Positions 7,638 through 17,193 of a stretch of 64,000 nucleotides of DNA are shown here, one piece after another. This DNA is from Pseudomonadota bacterium (lineage in GTDB: Bacteria; Pseudomonadota; Alphaproteobacteria; Dongiales; Dongiaceae), in contig JACPDN010000006.1 in assembly GCA_016183985.1 (NCBI GenBank), forward strand, positions 434,001-498,000, read 5' to 3'. The notes beneath the pieces were generated by a model. That model saw nothing but the letters and a program-made list of their open reading frames with translations. It was not told where the DNA came from and ran no database searches. The translations under genes were made by a program, and so were the position numbers. Position 1 is the first letter of the stretch. Each line of letters starts with the position of its first letter.

Positions 7638-7853
7638 GATGGGAAAATCCAGGGTCGGGAGGTCTGGTTCGGAGGCTATCGGCCGAAGAATGGCCTGACT
7701 AGCGCGATTGCGTCATGGGAGCCTGCCAAAATAATACGCTGGCACGGCTTCTGACCTGTCGAAGGTTGAAATGGGGCGCTCAAACGGCCATTTAGGAAGG
7801 GGTTTCAGCCCACTTTCCGCCCATCCTGCAACATCTAGCGACGTCGGAGCCCG

Positions 7854-9494
7854 ATGCCTCACGCCACGCCGCTCATTGCCACCATCGTCGGCAGCCTCGC
7901 CCTTGCCTTCGTCCTGGGGGCGATTGCGCAGCGGCTGAGGATCTCGCCACTGGTCGGCTATCTACTGGCCGGCGTCGCTGTTGGCCCCTTCACTCCCGGC
8001 TATGTGGCTGACCAGGGCCTGGCACTCGAGCTTTCCGAGATCGGCGTCATCCTGCTCATGTTCGGCGTCGGCCTGCATTTCTCGCTCAAGGATTTGCTGT
8101 CGGTCAAAGCCATCGCCATTCCCGGTGCCGTCCTGCAGATCGCCTTTGCGACGGTTTTGGGCTGGGCACTCGCCTGGTCGCTCGGCTGGCCGGTGGCAGG
8201 CGGCCTCGTTTTTGGCTTGGCGCTGTCGGTTGCCAGTACCGTCGTGCTGTTGCGCGCATTGCAGGAGCGCCACGCGCTGGAGACCGATCGCGGACGGATC
8301 GCGGTTGGCTGGCTGATCGTCGAGGATCTGGTGATGGTGATGGTCCTCGTCCTGTTGCCGCCTTTCAGCGCGATCCTCACCGGCGGCGAGGGCGAGATCG
8401 TGATGCCGCTCGTCATCACGCTCGGCAAGGTGACGGCCTTCATCGTCTTCATGCTGGTCGTGGGGCGGCGTGTGATCCCCTGGGTGCTGCATTACATCGC
8501 CCATACCGGATCGCGCGAGCTGTTCCGCCTTGCTGTCCTCACGATCGCACTGGGCGTCGCCTTCGGGTCGGCAATGCTGTTCGGCGTCTCGTTCGCGCTC
8601 GGTGCGTTCTTTGCCGGCATGGTGCTGGCGGAATCGGAGCTCAGCCACCGGGCGGCGGAGGAATCTCTACCCTTGCGCGATGCATTCGCGGTGCTGTTCT
8701 TCGTCTCGGTCGGTATGCTGTTCGACCCGATGATCCTGGTCACCAGCCCGCTCTTGGTGTTGGCCACCTGCGCCATCATAATCTTCGGCAAATCGGTGGC
8801 CGCCTTCCTCATCGTGAGGGCGTTCCGGCACCCCACCGGGACAGCCCTGATTATTTCGGCGAGCCTTGCCCAGATCGGCGAGTTCTCCTTCATCCTGGCG
8901 GCGCTCGGTGTTGACCTGGAGCTCCTTCCCCCGCAAGGCCGCGACCTCATTCTGGCCGGCGCCATTCTTTCCATCCTCGCCAACCCCCTGCTCTTCGCCG
9001 CCATCGACCGGATGAAGGCAAAGAAGGCCGACACCGCACTGGCCGACGGCGCCACGCGGGACCAACTGGTGAAGACCGCCTTGGCGGATCACACGGTGAT
9101 CGTCGGCGGCGGCCGGGTCGGCAGGGAATTGATCACCTACCTCAAGACCGAAGGGCTGCCGTTCCTGGTGATCGAGGACCGGGATAATGCGCTGAAAGCT
9201 CTGCGCAGCGAGGGTGTCGAGGTGATCGCTGCCAATGCAGCGGACCCGCTGGCCATCGCCGCCGCCAATATTGCGGGAGCCAAGCGCCTGTTCGTGGCGA
9301 TCGACAATGCGTTCGAGGCGGGTCAGGCCGTCGAACAGGCACGCAAGGCCAATCCGTCATTGGAGATCATTGCCCGCGCGTTCTCGGGCGACGAGACGCA
9401 GTATCTGCAGCAACGCGGCGCCGACCGCATCGTCATCGGCGCGGAAGCCATCGCGCAGGGCATGCTGGCGAAGGCGTTCAAGGAGGCTCATTGA
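7854..9494 (+). CDS. YbaL/Kef-type monovalent cation:proton antiporter (CPA2)
   Basis: A protein of 546 residues. The first 380 or so form a CPA2 antiporter with about 12-13 membrane helices, including LVGYLLAGVAVGPFTPG, ELSEIGVILLMFGVGLHFSLKDL and a central ALSVASTVVLLRAL helix. A cytosolic RCK/TrkA-N domain follows from about residue 405: HTVIVGGGRVGRELITYL, a Rossmann GxGxxG with acidic ED at the second strand end, which binds NAD(H) or nucleotides to gate transport. The layout is that of YbaL and KefB/C. GGAG precedes the ATG at 5 bp. It probably exports K+ in exchange for H+. Confidence 0.92.
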   Translation: MPHATPLIATIVGSLALAFVLGAIAQRLRISPLVGYLLAGVAVGPFTPGYVADQGLALELSEIGVILLMFGVGLHFSLKDLLSVKAIAIPGAVLQIAFATVLGWALAWSLGWPVAGGLVFGLALSVASTVVLLRALQERHALETDRGRIAVGWLIVEDLVMVMVLVLLPPFSAILTGGEGEIVMPLVITLGKVTAFIVFMLVVGRRVIPWVLHYIAHTGSRELFRLAVLTIALGVAFGSAMLFGVSFALGAFFAGMVLAESELSHRAAEESLPLRDAFAVLFFVSVGMLFDPMILVTSPLLVLATCAIIIFGKSVAAFLIVRAFRHPTGTALIISASLAQIGEFSFILAALGVDLELLPPQGRDLILAGAILSILANPLLFAAIDRMKAKKADTALADGATRDQLVKTALADHTVIVGGGRVGRELITYLKTEGLPFLVIEDRDNALKALRSEGVEVIAANAADPLAIAAANIAGAKRLFVAIDNAFEAGQAVEQARKANPSLEIIARAFSGDETQYLQQRGADRIVIGAEAIAQGMLAKAFKEAH

Positions 9495-9497
9495 CGC

Positions 9498-9527
9498 CGT
9501 CATGGTCCGCATAGGCGGACCATGACG
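9498..9527. terminator. Bidirectional terminator-like hairpin between ybaL-like gene and rsfS
   Basis: A perfect 13-bp inverted repeat, CGTCATGGTCCGC and GCGGACCATGACG, with the 4-nt loop ATAG. It begins 3 bp after the antiporter stop and lies 23 bp from the rsfS stop, between converging genes. No long T-run follows, so termination strength is uncertain. It shares GTCATG/CATGAC ends with the longer repeats of this window. Confidence 0.75.
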
Positions 9528-9550
9528 AGGAGGGCCGAACGGCGTTCTAC

Positions 9551-10207
9551 TTACCCGACGGCTTGCAGGTTTTCCGGTTCGACCTGGTCGAGGCCCCACA
9601 TCTTTTCCAGGCTGTAGAGCTTGCGCACGTCCGGCCGGAAGAGATGGATGATGATGTCGTTGCCGTCGACCAGCACCCAATCGCCTTGGCTGATGCCCTC
9701 GATACCAATCGGCTTCGCCCCGGCCTTGGCCAGTTTCTCGGCCACGTGATGCGCCATCGCCGCCAATTGGCGGACGTTGCGGCCGGTGGCGATGACCATG
9801 AAATCGGCGATGGCGGATTTGCCGGCGAGGTCGACCGACACAATGTCTTCAGCCTTGTCGTCATCGAGCGACTTCTCCACCAGCTTCAAGAGCTGACGCG
9901 AAAATGCGTCGGCCTTGCTCGCGGCTTGAGTGGATTTCGCAGTCGGCTTTCCGGGAGCTTTCGCTTTGGCGGCGGTCTTCGTCGCCGTCTTCGCCTTGGC
10001 CGCAGCCTTGGGCTTCGTCGCGACCTTGGCTTTCGTCGCCGCCTTAGGCTTGGCTGCTGCCCCCGATTTCGCGCCTTGGGGCTTCGTCGCCGCACTCTTC
10101 TTGGCTACTTTGGGAGCAGCTTTCTTGGCGGCGGATTTTGCTGTGCCGGCTGATTTGAGAGCGGTCTTCCGGCGAACCGCGGTGTTCTTTTCGGAAATGG
10201 CCTTCAT
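9551..10207 (-). CDS. rsfS: Ribosome silencing factor RsfS with histone-like N-terminal tail
   Basis: A protein of 218 residues. The C-terminal 115 or so are RsfS, which binds L14 and blocks subunit joining during starvation: KAEDIVSVDLAGKSAIADFMVIATG, EGISQGDWVLVDGNDIIIHLF, LYSLEKMWG. The first 95 residues are an unusual Lys/Ala/Pro/Thr-rich tail (AKKAAPKVAKK, AAKPKAATKAKVATKPKAA), like histone H1 or AlgP-type tails and about as long as the enzyme domain. ATG 10207 follows TTGAGGAGG directly; a TTG at 10237 is possible. It lies 30 bp downstream of nadD, its usual partner. The RsfS domain is certain, the role of the tail unknown. Confidence 0.93.
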   Translation of the reverse strand: MKAISEKNTAVRRKTALKSAGTAKSAAKKAAPKVAKKSAATKPQGAKSGAAAKPKAATKAKVATKPKAAAKAKTATKTAAKAKAPGKPTAKSTQAASKADAFSRQLLKLVEKSLDDDKAEDIVSVDLAGKSAIADFMVIATGRNVRQLAAMAHHVAEKLAKAGAKPIGIEGISQGDWVLVDGNDIIIHLFRPDVRKLYSLEKMWGLDQVEPENLQAVG

Positions 10208-10237
10208 CCTCCTCAAGCCGGCGTCACAAATTAACAA

Positions 10238-10861
10238 TCATCGGGGCGTCGCCGGTTTTGCCACCCGTGATCCGTTCTCACCCCACAGCCGCTTCAAGCG
10301 GATTTCCGTGGCCGAGATCGGATTCAATCGATGATGCACAAATGTCCACGCCGGCGGCTGCGACGTAACCAGCGTTCGGGCTGCTTGCTCCCGCGCCCGA
10401 AAACAGGCGAATCGCCGTGCCGCTAGAGCGGCCAGTGCTTTATAAGTATATGTCGGACGGTCAAAAACCGCAATTGGCACCAGATGAAAGATCTGTTGCC
10501 AGTCCTTCCAGTGATGCATGCCGGCAAGGTTGTCGGCCCCCATCAGCCACACGAAGCGGTAATGCGGGTATTTGCACACCACCTTTTTGAGCGTATCCGC
10601 CGTGAATTGCGTGCCGAGCCGGAGTTCGAGATCGCTGACGCGGATACGTGGGTGGTCGGCGACACGTTGCGCCTCCGCAATCCGAGCATCCAGTGGCGCC
10701 ATCCCTACGCGGCTCTTCAACGGGTTCTGGGGCGCCGCCAGCCACCAGACCTCATCAAGGCCAAGATAGGCCAGAGCCGCGAGGCTGATATCCCTGTGCC
10801 CATCATGGGCCGGGTTGAAGGAGCCGCCAAGGATGCCGATCTTGCGCGCGATCGTCGTCAC
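10238..10861 (-). CDS. nadD: Nicotinate-nucleotide adenylyltransferase
   Basis: A protein of 207 residues that transfers AMP from ATP to nicotinate mononucleotide, giving deamido-NAD in NAD biosynthesis. The nucleotidyltransferase signature GGSFNPAHDGHRD (near residues 12-24) carries the HxGH-like motif, LMGADNLAGMHHWKDW is the typical substrate-binding segment, and ISATEIR near the end matches the ISxT motif. The start is GTG at 10861, only 2 bp after the proA stop, so it is part of the proB-proA-nadD-rsfS operon. Confidence 0.94.
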   Translation of the reverse strand: MTTIARKIGILGGSFNPAHDGHRDISLAALAYLGLDEVWWLAAPQNPLKSRVGMAPLDARIAEAQRVADHPRIRVSDLELRLGTQFTADTLKKVVCKYPHYRFVWLMGADNLAGMHHWKDWQQIFHLVPIAVFDRPTYTYKALAALAARRFACFRAREQAARTLVTSQPPAWTFVHHRLNPISATEIRLKRLWGENGSRVAKPATPR

Positions 10862-10863
10862 GT

Positions 10864-12144
10864 TCAGGGACGAACCTGGCCGTTACCGCGCACGATGTAT
10901 TTATAAGACGTGAGCTGCTCTGCACCCACCGGCCCGCGCACATGAAGCTTGCCGGTCGAAATGCCGATCTCCGCGCCCATGCCAAATTCACCACCATCCG
11001 CAAACTGTGTCGAACTGTTCCAAATGAGAATGCCGGAATCGATCTCGTTCAGGAAACGCGCGGCTGTCTCGGGATTGGCCGTCACGATCGCTTCAGTGTG
11101 ATGCGAGGAATGACGTTCGATATGCTCTATCGCCTCACCCACGCCATTCACCACTTTCACCGACAGAATGGCGTCGAGATATTCGGTATCCCAATCCTGC
11201 GCAGCAGCCGCCTCGACGCGCTTGTCGAGCGCCTGGATCTCGGCGTCGCCGCGCAATTCACAACCCGCCTTGATGAGATCATCGAGAATGGGCTTGGCGA
11301 ATTTCAGCGCCGGACGGTCGATGAGCAATGTCTCGGTGGCCCCACAGATGCCGGTGCGGCGCATCTTGGCATTGAGCACGATGGCGCGCGCCATTTCCGG
11401 ATCAGCCTCGGCATCGACATAGGTGTGGCAGATACCGTCGAGGTGCTTCAAGACCGGGATGCGGCTTTCATTGGCGACGCGCTCGATAAGCCCCTTGCCG
11501 CCACGGGGAATAATAACGTCGATATATTCGGTCATGCCGAGCATGATGCCGACAGCGGCGCGGTCAGTCGTGGGCAAGCGCTGCACGGTTGCCTTAGGGA
11601 GGCCGGCGGCGCAGAGGCCTTCTTGCAAACAATCGAGAATCATCGCCGCGGAATGCGCGCTCTCGGATCCACCACGCAAGATGGCGGCATTGCCGGACTT
11701 CAAGCACAATCCGGCCGCATCCGCCGTCACATTGGGGCGGCTTTCATAGATGATGCCGATAACGCCGAGCGGCACCGCGACACGCTCGATCTTCAGACCA
11801 TTGGGACGGTCCCATGCGCCAAGCGATCGGCCGATGGGATCGGGAAGCTCGGCGATATCCTCAAGCCCCTTCGCCATGGCTTCGATGCGGTTCCCATCGA
11901 GCAGCAGGCGATCGAGCAGTGCGCCGGAAAGGCCCTTCTCTTTTGCAGCCTTCATGTCGCGTTCGTTGGCAGCGAGGATCTTCGGAGCCTGCGCGCGGAT
12001 TTCTGCGGCCATGGCGCGGAGGGCCAAGTCCTTCTTCTCGCGCGGGGCCTGGGCGAGCTTGGCGGCAGCGGCCTTGGCGGCTCGGCCGAGACTCAGCATC
12101 TCATCCGTCAGCGCGTCACCGGTTTCTTTCTTCAACGCGGTCAT
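10864..12144 (-). CDS. proA: Gamma-glutamyl phosphate reductase
   Basis: A protein of 426 residues in the aldehyde dehydrogenase superfamily. It reduces gamma-glutamyl phosphate with NADPH to glutamate semialdehyde, the second step of proline synthesis. Visible family blocks are [33 protein letters not shown] [17 protein letters not shown], the catalytic-cysteine region [14 protein letters not shown] and [10 protein letters not shown]. Length is normal. It starts 9 bp after the proB stop, so the two successive enzymes are co-transcribed. Confidence 0.96.
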   Translation of the reverse strand: MTALKKETGDALTDEMLSLGRAAKAAAAKLAQAPREKKDLALRAMAAEIRAQAPKILAANERDMKAAKEKGLSGALLDRLLLDGNRIEAMAKGLEDIAELPDPIGRSLGAWDRPNGLKIERVAVPLGVIGIIYESRPNVTADAAGLCLKSGNAAILRGGSESAHSAAMILDCLQEGLCAAGLPKATVQRLPTTDRAAVGIMLGMTEYIDVIIPRGGKGLIERVANESRIPVLKHLDGICHTYVDAEADPEMARAIVLNAKMRRTGICGATETLLIDRPALKFAKPILDDLIKAGCELRGDAEIQALDKRVEAAAAQDWDTEYLDAILSVKVVNGVGEAIEHIERHSSHHTEAIVTANPETAARFLNEIDSGILIWNSSTQFADGGEFGMGAEIGISTGKLHVRGPVGAEQLTSYKYIVRGNGQVRP

Positions 12145-12153
12145 GTCAAATCC

Positions 12154-13296
12154 TCAGCTCAACACCAGATCATCTCTGTGGATCATCTCATCACGGCCGC
12201 GATAGCCGAGCAAGGCTGCAATCTCTTTCGATTTATGGCCCATGATGCGCCTGGCATCGGCGGCGTCGTAGGCCGCTAGGCCGCGGGCCACTTCGTTGCC
12301 GGCCTTATCAACCACCAGCACGGCATCGCCACGCTCGAAACGGCCATCGACCTTGGTGATGCCAGCCGGCAGAAGCGAGCGCCCACCCTTCAAGGCATTG
12401 AGGGCGCCGTCATCGACAACCAGCGTGCCCTTGGCCTTCAAGGAGCCGCCGATCCAGCTCTTGCGCGCGGTCTTCGGACCACTTGCGGGCAGGAACCAGG
12501 AACAAGCGCCGCCATCGAGAATGGCCTGGAGGGGGTTCATCTTCTTGCCGCTGGCAATGACCATGCGGCAACCGGCCGCCATGGCGATGCGGGCGGCAGC
12601 GATCTTGGTCACCATGCCGCCCGAGGAATAACCGGTGGGTGCCACACCGGCCATCGCCTCGATCTCCGGTGTCACTTCAGTGATCTCACCGATGAAGGCG
12701 GCGTTCTTGTTCTTGCGCGGGTCAGCTGTATAGAGGCCGTCGATATCCGAGAGCAGCACCAGCGTATCAGCGCTGATCATGGCGCCCACGCGGGCTGCCA
12801 GGCGATCATTGTCGCCGAAGCGAATCTCGCTGGTCGCCACGGTGTCGTTCTCGTTGATGACGGGGACAGCGCCCATCTGCAGCAACGCGTTGAGGGTCGA
12901 GCGCGCGTTCAAATGCCGGCGGCGTTCCTCGGTGTCGTCGAGGGTGATGAGAATCTGCGCCACGGTGATGTCGTGGCGCGCCAACGTTTCCTGATAGGCA
13001 TGGGCCAGGCGAATCTGGCCGGTCGCCGCTGCCGCCTGCTTTTCCTCAAGGCGCAGTACGCCGTCGATGAGACCGAGGTGTCGGCGCCCGACGGCGATAG
13101 CGCCGGATGAAACGAGCACCACTTCCTTGCCGGCCGCGCGCAAAGCGGCCACATCGTCGGCCACGGCATCGAGCCATTTGCGGCGAATGCCGCCGGTCTC
13201 GTCATCGACCAGAAGTGCCGATCCGATCTTGATGACGATGCGCTTGGCGCTGCCGAGTGAGCGCTCTTTGCTCGCTATTTTTTTCTTTTCGGTCAT
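12154..13296 (-). CDS. proB: Glutamate 5-kinase
   Basis: A protein of 380 residues, the first proline enzyme, phosphorylating glutamate at the gamma carboxyl. An amino-acid kinase domain ([64 protein letters not shown]) is followed by a C-terminal PUA domain ([20 protein letters not shown]). An in-frame extension to 13380 would translate the GC-rich repeat element as [10 protein letters not shown]..., so the ATG at 13296 is preferred. It heads the proBA-nadD-rsfS run, with the repeat separating it from obgE. Confidence 0.95.
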   Translation of the reverse strand: MTEKKKIASKERSLGSAKRIVIKIGSALLVDDETGGIRRKWLDAVADDVAALRAAGKEVVLVSSGAIAVGRRHLGLIDGVLRLEEKQAAAATGQIRLAHAYQETLARHDITVAQILITLDDTEERRRHLNARSTLNALLQMGAVPVINENDTVATSEIRFGDNDRLAARVGAMISADTLVLLSDIDGLYTADPRKNKNAAFIGEITEVTPEIEAMAGVAPTGYSSGGMVTKIAAARIAMAAGCRMVIASGKKMNPLQAILDGGACSWFLPASGPKTARKSWIGGSLKAKGTLVVDDGALNALKGGRSLLPAGITKVDGRFERGDAVLVVDKAGNEVARGLAAYDAADARRIMGHKSKEIAALLGYRGRDEMIHRDDLVLS

Positions 13297-13301
13297 TGAA
13301 G

Positions 13302-13410
13302 TGCCCCTCACCCCAACCCCTCTCCCCGCAAGCGGGGCGAGGGGCTCAGTCCCAGCTCGCTCGAAACTCCCGCGCCCCACGAAGTGGGGAGCGGGTCGGG
13401 GTGAGGGGCG
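13302..13410. repeat. GC-rich cruciform repeat between obgE and proB
   Basis: Outer arms GCCCCTCACCCCAACCC (13303-13319) and GGGTCGGGGTGAGGGGC (13393-13409) pair over 17 bp with one mismatch. Inside are two smaller hairpins, CCCCGC-AA-GCGGGG and CCCCAC-GAA-GTGGGG, so the whole can fold as a cloverleaf or cruciform. This kind of CCCCTCACCCC element is common between genes of GC-rich proteobacteria. It separates obgE from proB on the same strand and may attenuate read-through. Confidence 0.8.
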
Positions 13411-13439
13411 TTGACCCCGGTCTCCCCTGCCCGATTACC

Positions 13440-14929
<1,490 letters not shown>

Positions 14930-14950
14930 GATCGGTCGAATCCAAAAACG

Positions 14951-14986
14951 AAAAAGGGGAACGGCGTTTCCGCCATTCCCCTTTTA
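14951..14986 (-). terminator. Rho-independent terminator of the rplU-rpmA transcript
   Basis: The strand AAAAGGGGAACGGCG pairs with CGCCATTCCCCTTTT through a stem of about 14 bp with one mismatch and a short TTTC loop. Read on the minus strand, the stem is followed by a T-rich stretch (CCCCTTTTTCGTTTTTGG), the classic intrinsic terminator layout. It lies 45 bp beyond the rpmA stop. Confidence 0.85.
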
Positions 14987-15030
14987 AACCGTTTCAGCGA
15001 ATGGCCGCGCCCGTTACCGGGCGCCGATGC

Positions 15031-15303
15031 TCACTCGGCTGCCGGGAGCGCCACAGGCAGTACCGACACGACGGTACGGCCGCCGACGCCGGTCTTGAAC
15101 GTCACGCGGCCGGGCGCGGTGGCGAACAAGGTGTGATCCTTGCCCATACCGACGTTGAGGCCGGGGTGAACCTTCGTGCCGCGCTGGCGGATGATGATGT
15201 TGCCGGAAACGACGACTTCGCTGCCGGCCTTCTTCACGCCCAGGCGACGGCCAGCGCTATCGCGACCGTTGCGCGAGCTACCACCGGCTTTTTTATGTGC
15301 CAT
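15031..15303 (-). CDS. rpmA: 50S ribosomal protein L27
   Basis: A protein of 90 residues with the invariant N-terminal [20 protein letters not shown] that reaches the peptidyl-transferase centre, then [35 protein letters not shown]. Length is typical. The start is preceded by GGGAGAGACCCAA. It is the second gene of rplU-rpmA, 35 bp downstream of L21, followed by a terminator. Confidence 0.98.
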   Translation of the reverse strand: MAHKKAGGSSRNGRDSAGRRLGVKKAGSEVVVSGNIIIRQRGTKVHPGLNVGMGKDHTLFATAPGRVTFKTGVGGRTVVSVLPVALPAAE

Positions 15304-15338
15304 TTGGGTCTCTCCCTAAATTCTGACCAAGGCCCGCC

Positions 15339-15653
15339 TTAGGCGGCCTTGATGCCTTCGATCTTGAGCACCGTCACGAACTGACGATGGCCGCGCTTGC
15401 GGCGATAGTTGTGACGACGGTTCTTCTTGAAGATGATGACCTTGTCACCCTTGCGCTGCTCGATCACCTTCGCGGTGACAGAGGCGCCGGCCACGTTGGG
15501 CGCGCCAACGGTGATGTTTCCACCTTCGCCGACCATCAACACGTCGTTGAGGGAGATGCTGGCACCTTCTTCGGCCTCAAGCTTCTCGACCAGGATGATG
15601 TCGTTGGTGGCGACCTTGTATTGCTTGCCGCCCGTTTTGATCACTGCAAACAT
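15339..15653 (-). CDS. rplU: 50S ribosomal protein L21
   Basis: A protein of 104 residues: [14 protein letters not shown] at the start and the basic [10 protein letters not shown] signature near residue 80, which binds 23S rRNA. The frame is open upstream to 15797, but the ATG at 15653 gives the family start and length. It heads the rplU-rpmA operon; its promoter would lie in the 200 bp between it and the Ntn-hydrolase-like gene. Confidence 0.98.
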   Translation of the reverse strand: MFAVIKTGGKQYKVATNDIILVEKLEAEEGASISLNDVLMVGEGGNITVGAPNVAGASVTAKVIEQRKGDKVIIFKKNRRHNYRRKRGHRQFVTVLKIEGIKAA

Positions 15654-15855
15654 AATTGCCGTCCTAGAGGCGGGTCGCGAGCAGGTACTCACGCAGCGCC
15701 ATAAATTGTCAGAACTTCGGCCCGCCGAACGAGCCAAAAGCTTCGGGCCGCCGAAGGGCGACCCGTTCGAGGTGGGAAATAGACGTTCCGGACCCACTTT
15801 GTCAACAGGTTATGCGGAGCCGGGGATTCCCCACGCCACATCTGCCACACCTGTC

Positions 15856-16875
15856 TTAACCTGTTGATTTCAAACCCTCAAGCCGCAAAATCTGGGTGGC
15901 GGGCACGGCACTGTTTCCGGCCTGCTCCAAGCCCATCAGGATGAAAGTCCCGCTGATACAATCCATCATCGCCGCCAAGCGGCTGAATTTGTTGAGAATC
16001 GGGTATTGCAGCCAGGAAAAGTCGGCGGGCAAGACATCAAGCCCACTTGCCCAGACACAGGCATCCCGGAAGCGCCGGGCACTGTCGACCCCGCGCAGCC
16101 AGCCCCTGGGCCAACCTTCGGTAAATCCGGGTAAATCCGGCCAATGATTGGCAATCGCGCTGGCATTAGGGCTGGCCCGATGCCGATAGCGATCCTCCAA
16201 TCGCTCGATGACGATCGAACGGCCGTCAGCGCCGGCCAAGGTGAAGAGTGCGGGGATGGCTAGGGGCGTTTCGCTCAGGAGCAGCCGAGCTTCCTCAAAA
16301 CCAGACGCTTTCTCAAATACTTGCCGCAGAAGATGAGTGGGTGGAATGGCAGTACGGCGGGCACTTCGGCGCCGCTCTAGCACCCAATCCAGGGGTTTGA
16401 GGCTGGTGGTCTTGCGGATCGGCGGCTGGTTATAGGAGGCGGCAAAACGGCCGGGGGCGAGACCCGTGAGCACGCCCACAAAGCCTGGCCAAGTGGCCTG
16501 CCACCAGGCGCCAGCGACAGAATCGTGCCGGGTCACCGTCAAGGCCGGCCCCATGCCGTGGAGCGGCCAGTCGAGAGTCCGCATCAGGCAGCCGGCCTGG
16601 GCAATGCTCGAACAAGCCCATTCCGTGCTGATATTAAGGGCATGAACGCCTGCAGCCCCGCTCGCGGCAGCCACGGCCGCGATCTCCTCTCTATAGGGCG
16701 TGACATTGCGGGCGAGCCAAGCCTGGGAGCGCCGATCCATCCAGGCCTGGACCAGCCCCGTCGTCAGGGCTCTCCCCGAGGCCGAGAGCAGCCGGACCTT
16801 GTCCGGCGCCAGGACGGCCAGGTCGCTCAATGGCCTGTTTCCAAGGTCGATCACCGGAATCTGCGGCAGATTCAT
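15856..16875 (-). CDS. Putative Ntn-hydrolase related to acid ceramidase/choloylglycine hydrolase
   Basis: A protein of 339 residues. The middle resembles N-terminal-nucleophile amidases of the acid ceramidase/NAAA/bile-salt hydrolase group: Cys88 in ACSSIAQ would be the nucleophile, MRTLDWPL supplies Arg99-x-x-Asp102 as in GRNMDFP-type motifs, and FVGVLTGLAPGRFAASYNQ resembles the family core with its Asn. The Cys-to-Arg spacing (11) is shorter than the 16 of known members. The first 87 residues would be removed by autocleavage. There is no obvious signal peptide. GGAGGAGAGGGACG precedes the start. It stands alone, divergent from tRNA-Ser. Substrate unknown; family assignment is moderately sure. 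Confidence 0.6.
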   Translation of the reverse strand: MNLPQIPVIDLGNRPLSDLAVLAPDKVRLLSASGRALTTGLVQAWMDRRSQAWLARNVTPYREEIAAVAAASGAAGVHALNISTEWACSSIAQAGCLMRTLDWPLHGMGPALTVTRHDSVAGAWWQATWPGFVGVLTGLAPGRFAASYNQPPIRKTTSLKPLDWVLERRRSARRTAIPPTHLLRQVFEKASGFEEARLLLSETPLAIPALFTLAGADGRSIVIERLEDRYRHRASPNASAIANHWPDLPGFTEGWPRGWLRGVDSARRFRDACVWASGLDVLPADFSWLQYPILNKFSRLAAMMDCISGTFILMGLEQAGNSAVPATQILRLEGLKSTG

Positions 16876-17016
16876 CGCCAGCGTCCCTCTCCTCCTCGTT
16901 TCCCAAGGCGAGGATCGACATTAACGCCGCACGAGGTCAAGCCGGGCTTGCACAGAGCGATTCACTTCGTTAGGTTCCGCGCCGTTCAACCGGCCCGGGT
17001 CGTTTCGATCCCCTGC

Positions 17017-17106
17017 GGAGGGGTGCCAGAGTGGCCGATTGGGACAGTCTCGAAAACTGTTGTACGTGCAAGCGTACCGTGGGTTCGAATCCCACCCCCT
17101 CCGCCA
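17017..17106 (+). tRNA. tRNA-Ser (CGA), island attachment gene
   Basis: A 90-nt class II tRNA. The acceptor stem GGAGGGG pairs with CCCCTCC, followed by discriminator G and an encoded CCA. The anticodon stem ACAGT/ACTGT closes the loop CTCGAAA, giving anticodon CGA for UCG codons. The long variable arm (TGTACGTGCAAGCGTAC region) and TTCGAAT T-loop are as expected for tRNA-Ser. Its 3' end forms one side of the 18-bp direct repeat flanking the integrated element; the tRNA itself is intact. Confidence 0.96.
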
Positions 17107-17107
17107 T
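17090..17107 (+). repeat. Left attachment repeat within tRNA-Ser 3' end
   Basis: TCCCACCCCCTCCGCCAT, the last 17 bases of the tRNA-Ser gene plus one, is repeated exactly at 22088-22105. Integration here regenerates the tRNA 3' end, as usual for tRNA-targeting integrases. Confidence 0.9.
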
Positions 17108-17170
17108 CAGCCGTCTAACGCGCTGATACGCAAGAAATCCCTTGAAACATTGACTTGTGCGTCACCTCAG

Positions 17171-17190
17171 GTGGTACAAAGAGGTGGTAC
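17171..17190 (+). promoter_or_regulatory. GTGGTAC repeats, candidate integrase arm sites and int promoter region
   Basis: GTGGTACAAAG (17171-17181) and GTGGTACACAA (17184-17194) lie in tandem at 13-bp spacing just before the integrase start; an identical GTGGTACAAAG lies at 22014-22024 near the other end of the element. Such repeats near both ends fit arm-type binding sites of a tyrosine recombinase. They also overlap a possible promoter (TTGACT at 17150). Binding is inference. Confidence 0.5.
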
Positions 17191-17193
17191 ACA

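Noticed and set aside
10942..12279. 445-codon plus-strand open frame
   Set aside because: Antisense to proA, which is fully supported by motifs; typical GC-rich shadow frame.
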